The notes beneath the pieces were generated by a model that saw nothing but the letters and a program-made list of their open reading frames with translations, ran no database searches and was not told the origin of the DNA. From positions 1,054,001 through 1,118,000 of the forward strand of contig CANLVP010000002.1 in the NCBI GenBank assembly GCA_947494675.1: a stretch of DNA of 64,000 bases, written 5' to 3'. Both the position numbers and the translations under genes were made by a program. Shown here in pieces: positions 1 to 8,869 of the stretch. Numbering within the stretch: the first letter of the stretch is position 1; each line of letters begins with the position of its first letter. Source of the DNA: an uncultured Paracoccaceae bacterium. GTDB lineage: Bacteria; Pseudomonadota; Alphaproteobacteria; Rhodobacterales; Rhodobacteraceae.

Positions 1-24
1 CAGAGATGGATTTAGGGCGTCTTT

Positions 25-1671
25 TTATTTATGCATCAAGGCCTTAGCGGCTTCGCGCGCTGCATCCGTCACCTTATCCCCCGACAGCATCCGTGCAATC
101 TCATCAATCCGCGCATGTGGGTCAAGTGACGTCACTGTTGACGTGGTTGCCTCATCATTTTGATGCTTTTCCACCCGCCAATGGTGGCCCCCAAGGGCAG
201 CAACTTGCGGCGAGTGCGTTACAACCAAGACTTGCATTTTGACCGAAAGGTCAACTAAGCGACGACCAACCGCATCTGCGGTCGCGCCACCGACCCCGCG
301 GTCGATCTCGTCAAAAATCATCGTCAGATGCGCCCCGCCTGCTTGGGTCAGACACACCTTGAGCGCCAGTAAAAACCGGCTCAATTCACCGCCAGAGGCG
401 ATCTTGTTGAGCGCCCCCGCCGGTGCGCCGGGGTTCGTGGCAACCGTGAATGCCACCGCGTCGCGCCCCTCTGGCCCCGGCTCTGCCGCCGTGATCTCGG
501 TCACAAAAACCGCGCGCTCCATCTTCAGCGGCGCAAGCTCTGCGGCCATCGCCTTGTCCAGCGCCTTGGCCGCCTTGACGCGCGCTTTATGCAGCGTATC
601 CGCCGCCGCCACATAAGCCGCCTCAGCCGCCGCCACGTCGTGATCCAGCGCTGCCAAATCAGCTGCCCCGCCATCCAGCACCGCCAGTCGCGCGCGCAAA
701 TCCTCGGCAAAGCCACCCAGATCATCGGCCAGCACATTATGCTTGCGTGCCAGCCCCCGGATCGCGAACAGCCGCTCTTCTGTGTCCTCAAGCTCTGACG
801 GATTGAACGTCAGCGCATCCAGACAGGCGCTCACCCCCTGCTGCGCACTGTCCAACTCCAGCATCGCCCGCTCAATCGCCGCCAAAGCTCCGTCCAGCGC
901 ACCTTCGGCCTGTGCGGCAGCATCGATCAACCAGCGCGTGGCGTCAGACATCATGCCCTCTGCCCCTTGCAAGCCAAGCGCATCGCCCGCCTTTGCGATA
1001 TCCGCGCGGATCTTCTCCGCGCCCTGCATCATCCGGCGGCGCGTATCCAGCACCGCCTCCTCGCCCTGTTCCGGGGCCAGCGCATCCAGCTCTGCCACCG
1101 CGTGGCGCAGATATTCCTCTTCCGCCTGCACCTCGGCCAGTCGCGCCGCCGCTGCAGCCCGCGCCGTGCGCACAGCCCCCAGCGCCCGCCACGCAGCGCG
1201 CACCTTCCCGCCATCGATCCCCGCAAAATCGTCCAGCATCGCCCGATGCCCGCGTGGGTTCAGCAGCCCCCGGTCATCATGCTGCCCATGCAATTCCACC
1301 AGCGTATCTGACAGCGCCCGCAGCACCTCGCCGCTCACCCGCCGATCATTCACCCAGGCCGTCTTGCGCCCGTCGCGGGTATTCACCCGCCGCAGGATCA
1401 ACTCATCCTCGACCGCAATCCCCGCCTCTTCCAGCACCGCGCGTGCGGGATGACCCGCATCCAGATCAAACCAGGCCGTGACCTCGCCCTGTTCGGCCCC
1501 GGCACGTACCAGCTCTGCCCGGCCACGCCAGCCCAGCACGAACCCAAGGCTGTCCAACAAGATTGACTTGCCCGCGCCCGTCTCACCGGTCAGCACGTTC
1601 AAACCGGGCTGAAACGCAAGTTCCAGCCGGTCGATGATCAACATGTCGCGTATATCTAACCCGCGCAGCAT
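25..1671 (-). CDS. recN: DNA repair protein RecN
   Basis: SMC-like ATPase that acts in double-strand break repair. The 548-residue product has the Walker A motif GETGAGKS at residues 29-36, a long Ala/Glu-rich coiled-coil middle, and near the C-terminus the Walker B segment MIFDEIDRGVGG followed by a conserved VVTHSPQVAALG switch region. Length fits the family (about 550 residues). It follows bamD by 31 bases in the same direction, and the lpxC-bamD-recN order is common in Alphaproteobacteria. No good Shine-Dalgarno is visible at the ATG used; a second ATG nine codons in is possible but would start close to the conserved ATPase core. No LexA-type operator was recognised. Confidence 0.97.
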   Translation of the reverse strand: MLRGLDIRDMLIIDRLELAFQPGLNVLTGETGAGKSILLDSLGFVLGWRGRAELVRAGAEQGEVTAWFDLDAGHPARAVLEEAGIAVEDELILRRVNTRDGRKTAWVNDRRVSGEVLRALSDTLVELHGQHDDRGLLNPRGHRAMLDDFAGIDGGKVRAAWRALGAVRTARAAAAARLAEVQAEEEYLRHAVAELDALAPEQGEEAVLDTRRRMMQGAEKIRADIAKAGDALGLQGAEGMMSDATRWLIDAAAQAEGALDGALAAIERAMLELDSAQQGVSACLDALTFNPSELEDTEERLFAIRGLARKHNVLADDLGGFAEDLRARLAVLDGGAADLAALDHDVAAAEAAYVAAADTLHKARVKAAKALDKAMAAELAPLKMERAVFVTEITAAEPGPEGRDAVAFTVATNPGAPAGALNKIASGGELSRFLLALKVCLTQAGGAHLTMIFDEIDRGVGGATADAVGRRLVDLSVKMQVLVVTHSPQVAALGGHHWRVEKHQNDEATTSTVTSLDPHARIDEIARMLSGDKVTDAAREAAKALMHK

Positions 1672-1702
1672 CGCTGGTGGGTGGGCCGCCTGCCCACCTT
1701 CC

Positions 1703-2554
1703 CTAAAGCCATTCGCCGCGAATAACCTGCCGGTAAATCGACGACAGCCAGTTATCCCCTACCGATCGCGCCTCAAGCCCCTGCCCGGTCAGCAGCGCAA
1801 AGCTGTCCTGATACCATTCGGTGCTCGGATAATTCTCACCCAGAATCGCGCCCGCCGTCTGCGCCTCGGCGTCCAGCCCAAGGCTCAGATAGCTTTCCAC
1901 CAACCGGTGCAGCGCCTCTGCGGTGTGGCTGGTGGTCTGGAAATCCTCAACCACGGTGCGGAACCGATTCACAGCCGCCGTGTAATGCTTGCGCTTAAGG
2001 TAATAGCGCCCGATTTCCATCTCTTTGGCGGCCAGATGGTCAAACGCCAGATCAAACTTCAACACCGACGCACGCGCATATTCGGTGTCAGGATAAACCT
2101 CGATCACCTCGCGCAGGGCCTGCAACGCCTGGAACGTCAGCCCCTGATCGCGGCCGATCTCATCGATCTGGTCGTAGTAAGACAGCGCCAGCAGATACTG
2201 CGCATAGGCCGCATCCTCCGTCGCCGGATAGAAATCCAGATACCTTTGCGCGGCAGCACGGCTGTTGGGGTAATCCTGATCACGGTGATAGGCAAAGGCC
2301 TGCATGATCAGCGCCCGCTGCGCCCATTCGCTATAGGGGTAAAGCCGCTCAATCTCGCCAAAGTAGAACGCCGCCTCTTCGGCCTGACCGTTCTCAAGCT
2401 CAACTTCGCCGCGGGTAAAAATCTCTTCGGCGGTGTATTGGTCCAGCGCCCCTTGGGCCCGGGGATCAAAGCCGCCACATGCGGCCAGCAAGGACAATGC
2501 AAAGGCAACCGCCAAAGGCGCGCGCGTCTTGCCTGCTGTGGTTTTGCCTGACAT
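1703..2554 (-). CDS. bamD: Outer membrane assembly lipoprotein BamD
   Basis: Component of the BAM complex that inserts beta-barrel proteins into the outer membrane. The 283-residue product starts with a lipoprotein signal peptide with the lipobox LLAAC (acylated Cys at about residue 26). The rest is helical TPR-like repeats, for example the segments around AEEAAFYFGEIERLYPYSEW and YPNSRAAAQRYLDFYPATED, typical of the YfiO/BamD family. It lies between lpxC and recN in the same direction. Length and domain order match the family. Confidence 0.96.
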   Translation of the reverse strand: MSGKTTAGKTRAPLAVAFALSLLAACGGFDPRAQGALDQYTAEEIFTRGEVELENGQAEEAAFYFGEIERLYPYSEWAQRALIMQAFAYHRDQDYPNSRAAAQRYLDFYPATEDAAYAQYLLALSYYDQIDEIGRDQGLTFQALQALREVIEVYPDTEYARASVLKFDLAFDHLAAKEMEIGRYYLKRKHYTAAVNRFRTVVEDFQTTSHTAEALHRLVESYLSLGLDAEAQTAGAILGENYPSTEWYQDSFALLTGQGLEARSVGDNWLSSIYRQVIRGEWL

Positions 2555-2680
2555 GCCCAGTCTCCGCAGTTCTGCTCGTGTCGGGGATATCGGCCCCCTG
2601 TTAGGCAGGGTCTATCATAGAAAAATCAGGGGCAAAATGCCTTTTGCGTGTCCAAGTGATTTGCCGCGCGCCGCGTGACG

Positions 2681-3601
2681 TCAGGCCACAGCCGCAAGAT
2701 CAGCACGGGTCACCCCCACACCGGGCAGCCGCGCTGCAATCTTGGCATCACAGGTCACCCGCCGCCAGGCGTCCGGCTGGTCAAACAGCGCATGCAGCAG
2801 CGCGTTTGTCACCGCATGGCCCGACCGCACACCGGTATAGCGCCCAAGGATCGGCGCACCGGCAGTATAAAGATCACCCAAGGCGTCCAGCATCTTATGG
2901 CGCACCGCCTCATCGGCATGACGCAGCCCACCGGGGGTCAGCACCGCCGCCCCGTCAACCACAACCGCGTTCTCCAACGATCCGCCAAGGGCCTTGCCCT
3001 GCGCCTGCATCGCATCCACGTCTGCCGCCCGGCAAAACGTGCGGCTGTCGCACAGCTCGCGCACAAAGGTGCCATTGGCCATGTTCAGCGTCTTGTGCTG
3101 CGTGCCTATCGCCGCATCGTCAAAGGCGATGGCAAAATCAATCTGCAGGCTTGTCGCCGGCGTCAGCGCGGCCTCAGCCTGCCCCACCTTGACACGCACC
3201 TCTTTCAGGATCTCGATGGCTTCCAGCGGCGCTTGCTGGCGCACCACACCGGCCCGCACGATCCCGCGCACGAAATCAGCGGCAGAGCCATCCATCACCG
3301 GCACTTCCGGCCCATCAAGTTCCACCAGCGCATTATGCACACCGCAGCCCGACAGGGCCGCCATGATATGCTCAATCGTGGACACGCCCGTACCCGCGTC
3401 ATTGCGCAGTTCCGTGTTCAGCGGTGAGACGACAACATTGCGCCAAAGTGCGGGGATGATCCCATCCCGCCCGGCCACATCCGTGCGCCGAAAGACGATG
3501 CCCGTGTTGCCCCCCACAGGGCGCAAAACCATCCGCGTGGCCGCCCCGGTATGAAGGCCAACCCCGTCGAAAGTCACAGCATGTCGCAGCGTCGTCTGCA
3601 T
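2681..3601 (-). CDS. lpxC: UDP-3-O-acyl-N-acetylglucosamine deacetylase LpxC
   Basis: Zinc-dependent deacetylase that commits to lipid A synthesis. The start is placed at the ATG of MQTTLRHAVTFDGVGLHTG, giving 306 residues, the usual length; the open frame continues 46 codons further upstream but that part is unlike the family. Visible family motifs are the N-terminal GVGLHTG, the zinc-binding STIEHIMAAL with its His, and the C-terminal VRHKMLDALGDLY with the second His and Asp ligands. It lies downstream of ftsZ, as usual in Alphaproteobacteria. A terminator hairpin after ftsZ and an upstream gap of about 350 bases suggest it has its own promoter. Confidence 0.97.
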   Translation of the reverse strand: MQTTLRHAVTFDGVGLHTGAATRMVLRPVGGNTGIVFRRTDVAGRDGIIPALWRNVVVSPLNTELRNDAGTGVSTIEHIMAALSGCGVHNALVELDGPEVPVMDGSAADFVRGIVRAGVVRQQAPLEAIEILKEVRVKVGQAEAALTPATSLQIDFAIAFDDAAIGTQHKTLNMANGTFVRELCDSRTFCRAADVDAMQAQGKALGGSLENAVVVDGAAVLTPGGLRHADEAVRHKMLDALGDLYTAGAPILGRYTGVRSGHAVTNALLHALFDQPDAWRRVTCDAKIAARLPGVGVTRADLAAVA

Positions 3602-3900
3602 AAGGTCCAAGTGCCTTGAGTGATTAACACCTCGTTCACCATCAGATAGGGCTTTGGGGCCGCGCGAACAATTCACGCTTTGCAACGGTCTGAAACATCC
3701 CAGGCTGCAATTGCAACATTCCACGCCGCAGCGCAGCAAGGCGCTGATTTCACGTGAAAATCACCGCCCCAAACAACCCCCATCACGTGATTTCGACGCG
3801 GCGTCATACCGCCATGACAGCCGATTGTGACACGCCAAATGCACCAAACACAGCCAAAACCAACGCCCCGCGGGCCGCAAAACCCCGCGCCCCAAACGCA
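3602..3900. promoter_or_regulatory. lpxC upstream region with two CACGTG palindromes
   Basis: Non-coding gap between the ftsZ terminator and lpxC. It holds two palindromes centred on CACGTG: TTTCACGTGAAA at 3748-3759 and ATCACGTGAT at 3782-3791, with centres 33 bases apart, about three helical turns. That geometry would suit a dimeric regulator binding one face of the DNA. The lpxC promoter is inferred to lie here; no convincing -35/-10 pair was identified. Confidence 0.35.
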
Positions 3901-3925
3901 AAATGGCAGCCCGAGGGCTGCCATT
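3901..3925 (-). terminator. Rho-independent terminator of ftsZ
   Basis: A perfect 10-bp stem, AATGGCAGCC (3902-3911) with GGCTGCCATT (3916-3925), closes a 4-base loop about 22 bases after the ftsZ stop codon. On the minus strand it is followed by a T-rich run. It should end the ftsZ message before lpxC. Confidence 0.8.
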
Positions 3926-3947
3926 CGCAAGACTGTTGTTTGGTCGC

Positions 3948-5555
3948 TTAGTTTGCTTGGCGACGCAGGAATGCAGGGATTTCGATCCGCTCCTGATCGG
4001 GGTCAACCTCAGCTTCGGCCTGTGGCTCGTGCATCGCAGTGACCTGTGGCTGTTGGCGGCTTGGCTGCTGTGCAGCCTCTGCCCCGGCGCCGGTCATGCG
4101 GTTGATCAACCCGTTGATGCCAAAGCGCGCCTTGCCCACATCGCCAACCGGCGCTGCAGCAGCTGCAGGCGCAGCCATTGGTGCAGCAGAAGACCCATCC
4201 GCAGCGGCAGGACGTTCAGCCGATGGCGCACGGCGCACAGCGGCTTCCAGACGCGCCATTGTCTCTGGCGAAGGTTGCCCCTGACCACCGGCACCACGTG
4301 GGGCGACGAAGGTTTCGGGCGCTTCCATCACAGGCTCAGGGCGTGGCGTATAGGCGGGTGGTGGCAGACCACCATCATCCACAGCAACCTCCTCTTGGAA
4401 GGACGCGGCAGGTGTCTCTTCGATGCCTTCAAACAGGCTTGGCTCCGGTGCGGCCTCAGCAGCAACCGGCGCAGGCGCCGCGACGGCAGCTACTTCTTGC
4501 ACGGCCTCTTCCGGCGCTTCGATGCTGACCGATGTGGTCAGTGGCTGCGCCATGCTGCGACGTGGCAGCGGTGTTTCTGCATTGCTGACGGTGGCGTCGA
4601 TTCCGGTCGCAACAACGCTCACGCGCATGCCGCCTTCCATCGATGGGTCCAGCGTGGAACCGACAATGATGTTCGCCTCTGGATCGACCTTTTCGCGGAT
4701 CTTGTTCGCGGCTTCGTCCAGTTCGAACAGTGTCAGATCGTGCGAACCTGTGATGTTGATCAACACGCCCTTGGCACCTTCCAACGAAATCTCGTCCAGC
4801 AGTGGGTTGGCAATCGCCTTCTCGGCAGCCTGCACAGCGCGGTTCTCGCCCTCGGCCTCGCCGGTGCCCATCATCGCCTTGCCCATCTCGTCCATCACGG
4901 CGCGCACGTCCGCAAAGTCGAGGTTGATCAGGCCGGGACGCACCATCAGGTCCGTCACACCTTTGACACCCTGATACAACACGTCATCGGCCAGCGCGAA
5001 GGCCTCGGTGAATGTGGTGTTTTCATTGGCCAGACGGAACAGGTTCTGGTTGGGAATGATGATCAGCGTGTCGACAACTTTCTGAAGCGCTTCAACACCT
5101 TCTTCAGCTTGCTTCATGCGCTTGCCGCCCTCGAACTGGAACGGCTTGGTGACAACACCAACGGTCAGAACACCCAGCTCACGGGCCGCTTGTGCGATGA
5201 TCGGTGCAGCACCCGTGCCGGTGCCCCCGCCCATGCCTGCGGTGATGAAACACATGTGCGCACCAGCAAGGTGATCGACGATCTGCTCGATGCTTTCCTC
5301 GGCCGCGGCCGCACCCACGGTCGCCCGCGCGCCAGCACCCAGACCTTCGGTTACTTTGATGCCCATCTGGATCTTCGCGCCCGACCGGCTTTGCTGCAGC
5401 GCTTGTGCATCGGTGTTGGCCACGACGAACTCAACCCCGTCCAACTCTTTTTCGATCATGTTGTTGACCGCGTTGCCGCCAGCACCGCCCACGCCGAAAA
5501 CGGTAATCCGTGGTTTGAGGTCTTCCTGACCCGGAATAGAGAGGTTCAATGTCAT
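3948..5555 (-). CDS. ftsZ: Cell division protein FtsZ
   Basis: Tubulin-like GTPase that forms the Z ring. The ATG at 5555 (MTLNLSIPG...) is chosen because the 11 codons above it are unlike the family; this gives 535 residues. The GTPase core shows [14 protein letters not shown] near residue 30 and the tubulin signature [10 protein letters not shown] near residue 105. A long Pro/Ala-rich linker of about 200 residues follows, then the conserved C-terminal peptide EIPAFLRRQ that binds FtsA and other partners. The long linker is normal for Alphaproteobacteria. Unlike the usual order it does not directly follow ftsA: a plus-strand gene lies between. The upstream region carries likely cell-cycle control sites, listed separately. 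Confidence 0.98.
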   Translation of the reverse strand: MTLNLSIPGQEDLKPRITVFGVGGAGGNAVNNMIEKELDGVEFVVANTDAQALQQSRSGAKIQMGIKVTEGLGAGARATVGAAAAEESIEQIVDHLAGAHMCFITAGMGGGTGTGAAPIIAQAARELGVLTVGVVTKPFQFEGGKRMKQAEEGVEALQKVVDTLIIIPNQNLFRLANENTTFTEAFALADDVLYQGVKGVTDLMVRPGLINLDFADVRAVMDEMGKAMMGTGEAEGENRAVQAAEKAIANPLLDEISLEGAKGVLINITGSHDLTLFELDEAANKIREKVDPEANIIVGSTLDPSMEGGMRVSVVATGIDATVSNAETPLPRRSMAQPLTTSVSIEAPEEAVQEVAAVAAPAPVAAEAAPEPSLFEGIEETPAASFQEEVAVDDGGLPPPAYTPRPEPVMEAPETFVAPRGAGGQGQPSPETMARLEAAVRRAPSAERPAAADGSSAAPMAAPAAAAAPVGDVGKARFGINGLINRMTGAGAEAAQQPSRQQPQVTAMHEPQAEAEVDPDQERIEIPAFLRRQAN

Positions 5556-5996
5556 ACTCAGTCCGCCTGCGCTATTGGCCCGTCCCACCGGGCAGATTCT
5601 CGTAAATTAGGCTGACCTTAACGATTCACGCCCGCAACGTCACCCGCAAATGATGATTTATCCACAAAATATGGTGGCGAAACGCGTCCAATAGGAAAGA
5701 TTTCGCTCATTCAACTAATTATAGGGGTTTTCTAAAGTCAAAACACCACATGGCTGCGCCGAAGGTGCTGCCACAGCCCCGCAAAATCGGGGTCTCATCC
5801 TTTGTTCATCTTGGGGTGCCTGCTCGGCCTCCCCGCCGTTCATTCTGCCGTGGGCCTCTTGCGGGCCATGGCAAAACACTAGCCGATTCCATTGCTTAGG
5901 TCACGCAAAATTGCCCGCGTTTTGGTGCAACGGCCAATTTGTGATAGGCTCCGACCATCTATTTTGAACGAACCATTTTTGACCAAGGAATTTGCA
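5556..5996. promoter_or_regulatory. ftsZ upstream region with CtrA-like, GANTC and DnaA sites
   Basis: Gap of about 440 bases between divergent ftsZ and the plus-strand gene at 5997. It contains TTAG-N7-TTAAC at 5607-5622, close to the CtrA consensus TTAA-N7-TTAA; a GATTC at 5623-5627 fitting the CcrM methylation site GANTC; and a perfect DnaA box TTATCCACA at 5658-5666. All lie 50-115 bases before the ftsZ start. In Caulobacter, ftsZ is controlled by CtrA, DnaA and CcrM methylation; transfer of that logic here is inference. The rest of the gap shows no gene. Confidence 0.5.
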
Positions 5997-6608
5997 ATGC
6001 CCGATAAGAAATCTAAAGACGATCCCTTCGCCAATGCTGAAAAATCCTTTGCCGCCGCTTTGGGCAAATGGACAGACGTCTCCGTCCACGCGCTGCAGGC
6101 CCAAGGCGCGCCCGAGGTGGCGCAGACTGCTGCCGCCTTCAAGACCTTCCTGTTCCGCCTGCTGCGCTCCTTCTTTGCCCGTCTCAAACAGGTGATTGCC
6201 CAGCTTGACCCCTTTGGTGCCGCCCAGGCCATCGGCAGCTTTGTCTCCGCCGGGATCGACGACATGCTGGATGATTTCAACAAACTGCTCGACGATCTCG
6301 CCGCCGCCCCCGGCGCGGTGGCCGATGCCGCCATCGGCGCGCTGCTGGGCATTGTTGAGGCGATCAAGAAGACCTTTCACCTGATCCTTGACGGCATCAA
6401 GCTGCCGCATCTGACCCAACCGGTGGAGCTGTTCCTTGATCTGATCGACAACATCCTCGGCAATATCGCCGATATGGTGTCAGGCGTGGCGGGCAAGTCC
6501 GCCAAGACCTTCCGCAACAACATGTATGGTCAACTCGCGATGATCCGCGCCGCCGACGCCGCCCGCGCCGGTGTCGTTATCCCCGAAGACCGCCGCGACG
6601 ACCAATAA
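5997..6608 (+). CDS. Hypothetical helical protein between ftsA and ftsZ
   Basis: A 203-residue protein that I do not recognise. The ATG at 5997 (MPDKKSKDDP...) is preferred to an in-frame upstream start because AAGGAA sits before it at good spacing. The product begins with a charged segment, then is almost wholly predicted amphipathic or hydrophobic helix (for example AAIGALLGIVEAIKKTFHLI at about residues 100-120) with no clear signal peptide. It could be a peripheral membrane or phasin-like protein, but no motif proves this. It is transcribed opposite to its division-gene neighbours, convergent with ftsA and divergent from ftsZ. Confidence 0.8.
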   Translation: MPDKKSKDDPFANAEKSFAAALGKWTDVSVHALQAQGAPEVAQTAAAFKTFLFRLLRSFFARLKQVIAQLDPFGAAQAIGSFVSAGIDDMLDDFNKLLDDLAAAPGAVADAAIGALLGIVEAIKKTFHLILDGIKLPHLTQPVELFLDLIDNILGNIADMVSGVAGKSAKTFRNNMYGQLAMIRAADAARAGVVIPEDRRDDQ

Positions 6609-6618
6609 CAACGCAAAA

Positions 6619-6645
6619 CCGCGCGCCAAGGCTTCGGGCGCGTGG
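6619..6645. terminator. Possible hairpin terminator between convergent genes
   Basis: CCGCGCGCC (6619-6627) pairs with GGCGCGTGG (6637-6645), nine pairs including one G-U, in the 42-base gap between the stop codons of the plus-strand gene and ftsA. No T tract follows on either strand, so termination activity is uncertain. Confidence 0.4.
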
Positions 6646-6650
6646 ATTGC

Positions 6651-7985
6651 TTACCAATTGTCCTTGAACCACTTCACCGCGCGCTTGAGCGACCGCGCCG
6701 GATAGGTGTCTGCCGGGATATCAAAATCCCACCATTCGTCCTGTGGGTTCGCCGCGAAAAGCGTGAGGCCAACCGCGCCCGAGAACGCAGGCCCCGTGGC
6801 CGCCTGCGGCAAGCCCTGCACCCGCAGGGGCCGTCCCAACCGCACTTGCTGGCCCAAAATCTTCGCCGCCAGCCCGTCCAATCCGGGGATCTGGCTGCCA
6901 CCACCGGTCAGCACAATCTGCTGGCTCGGCAAATACTCAAAGCCCGCCGCATCCAGACGCACCCGCACCTCTTCAAGGATTTCCTCGATCCGGGGGCGCA
7001 TGATGCCAATCAGCTCGGCCCGCGACACGGTGCGCCGGTCACGCTCCCAATCGCCGGTATCGCCGCCGGTCTCGATCATCTCGCGATCATCCATGCCGGT
7101 GGCGACAACGCCGCCATAGAACGTCTTGATCCGCTCCGCCGTCGCCTGCGGCACCTGTAGCCCCATGGAAATATCGCCGGTCACGTGATCCCCGCCCATG
7201 CGCACCGCATCGGCATAGATCATGTGCTTCTTCATAAAGACCGAAATCCCTGTGGACCCGCCGCCCAGATCGATACAGGCCGAGCCCAGCTCTTGCTCGT
7301 CCTCCACCAGCGACGAAATGCCGGACACATAGGCCGATGAGGCCAAGCCGGCCAATTCCAGATCACAACGCTTGATACAGAAAAACAGGTTCTGGATCAC
7401 CGTCGCATCCACCGTCAGCATATGCATATCGGTGGTCAGCTTATTGCCGATCTGCCCGCGCGGGTCCGCCATACCGGACCGGTGGTCCAGCGCAAAGTTC
7501 ACCGGCTGCGCGTGCAGCACATGGCGGTCACTGCCGTAATCAGGCACATCCGCTGCTGCCATCACGCGGCCAATATCACCATCGGTGACGGTCCCGCCCG
7601 CGACATCCACCGCACCATCCAAGCCATAGGACCGGGGCCGCGCACCGCTGAAACAGGCAATCACATGATCGACGCGCACATTTGCCATTTTCTGCGCGGC
7701 CTGCACGGCGGTGCGAATGGCACGCTCCGTTTCCTGCATCGCGTCGACTTCACCAAAGCGCACACCGCGCGACCGTGTCGTCGCCGCACCGATCACCCGA
7801 AAGCTCGACTGCCCGGCCAGTGACCCGATCCCCTCGTGATCGCCAAACCGCTCTGGCCCGTCAAAGCGCAGCACCAGACAGGCAATCTTGGACGTCCCCA
7901 CATCCAGAATGGCAATGACACCCCGCTGCATCGCTGCCTTGCGCATATTCCGCATCGCCCGCTGGCTTTCGTATAGGTCACCCAT
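6651..7985 (-). CDS. ftsA: Cell division protein FtsA
   Basis: Actin-like ATPase that tethers FtsZ to the membrane and recruits the divisome. The 444-residue product has the N-terminal phosphate-1 motif AILDVGTSKIACLVL, the phosphate-2 region ACIDLGGGSTGISVF, the adenosine motif IVLTGGGSQIPGLDGLA and a short C-terminal tail with basic and aromatic residues (LKRAVKWFKDNW) that fits a membrane-targeting helix. The start ATG at 7985 overlaps the ftsQ stop by one base (TGATG), indicating coupled translation; a GTG one codon earlier is also possible. Confidence 0.97.
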   Translation of the reverse strand: MGDLYESQRAMRNMRKAAMQRGVIAILDVGTSKIACLVLRFDGPERFGDHEGIGSLAGQSSFRVIGAATTRSRGVRFGEVDAMQETERAIRTAVQAAQKMANVRVDHVIACFSGARPRSYGLDGAVDVAGGTVTDGDIGRVMAAADVPDYGSDRHVLHAQPVNFALDHRSGMADPRGQIGNKLTTDMHMLTVDATVIQNLFFCIKRCDLELAGLASSAYVSGISSLVEDEQELGSACIDLGGGSTGISVFMKKHMIYADAVRMGGDHVTGDISMGLQVPQATAERIKTFYGGVVATGMDDREMIETGGDTGDWERDRRTVSRAELIGIMRPRIEEILEEVRVRLDAAGFEYLPSQQIVLTGGGSQIPGLDGLAAKILGQQVRLGRPLRVQGLPQAATGPAFSGAVGLTLFAANPQDEWWDFDIPADTYPARSLKRAVKWFKDNW

Positions 7986-8869
7986 CACTCTTCTATCCCT
8001 GTCTCACTCACGCGCCGCATCGCGGTCGCTGCTTCTGTACTTAATCTCAATGTGGCGCGATCCGGGTTGCGCATATCCACAACCGTAACATCGCGCTTCA
8101 ATAGCTCTTGCGCCTCGTTCAGCGCGATCACCCGGTCAATCGCCGCCATCGCGCCGGTCTCGGGCAGCAAAATCCGCTGCCCCCGATCCAGCACCATGTC
8201 CCAGCGCCGCTCGCCCATGCGCACAAGACCACGCACCCGGCTCGCAATCGGCTTGGCAGCGGCAAAAAGCGCCAGCGCCTCATCAATATGCGTCTGCGCC
8301 CCGTCCCCGGCGATCAGCGGCAGGTCCAGCCTGTCTGACCGCGCCTCAACCACGCCGACATAGACCCCGCCCGCATCAATCAGCTTGAGCGTCTGACGTT
8401 CCCGCCACAAAGCCACCGGCACCCGCGGCGTGATCTCAACATGCAGCGTCCCCGCCTCGCCAATGCGCACCCGCGCCTCTTCCACGGCATTCAGCGCGGC
8501 CACAGTGGACCGCATCTCTTCCAAATTCAGATCAAAGGAGGACACCGGCAATTCCAGCGGCAAAACCCGCTGCACATCCGCGACGATATGCACGTCCGCG
8601 CCGGTCACCAGCAGGTCCGTGATCATGAACTCTGGCCGCTGCTGGATCGCGGCTTTGGTGGCCTCCACCTGCATCGCCAATTGCGCGCGGCGTTCGTCTT
8701 TGGAAAAATACGTGGCTGCAATCACCGCGATCAACATCAGCGGAATACCCACGCGCATCGCCGCGCGGAACCCCGGCGTCAGCATCATCCGCTGCCAGCG
8801 ATAGCCCCACTTGCTGGGGGCCGGGTCCTTGATGACCCGTGGCTTGGGCGGTGCGGTCAGCGGTCGCAT
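7985..8869 (-). CDS. ftsQ: Cell division protein FtsQ
   Basis: Bitopic divisome protein that links early and late division proteins. The ATG at 8869 (MRPLTAPPKPR...) is chosen because a strong GGAGGA lies six bases before it; it starts inside the last codons of ddl. The 294-residue product has a short basic cytoplasmic tail, one transmembrane helix (VGIPLMLIAVIAATYF, about residues 40-55), a POTRA domain beginning near FMITDLLVTG and the FtsQ beta domain ending with AEAATAMRRV-like residues. Position between ddl and ftsA is the classic dcw order. Confidence 0.95.
   Translation of the reverse strand: MRPLTAPPKPRVIKDPAPSKWGYRWQRMMLTPGFRAAMRVGIPLMLIAVIAATYFSKDERRAQLAMQVEATKAAIQQRPEFMITDLLVTGADVHIVADVQRVLPLELPVSSFDLNLEEMRSTVAALNAVEEARVRIGEAGTLHVEITPRVPVALWRERQTLKLIDAGGVYVGVVEARSDRLDLPLIAGDGAQTHIDEALALFAAAKPIASRVRGLVRMGERRWDMVLDRGQRILLPETGAMAAIDRVIALNEAQELLKRDVTVVDMRNPDRATLRLSTEAATAMRRVSETGIEE

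Noticed and set aside
3903-5615. 570-residue plus-strand open frame antisense to ftsZ.
   Set aside because: Shadow of the GC-rich ftsZ gene; His/Arg/Gln-rich composition and no ribosome site.
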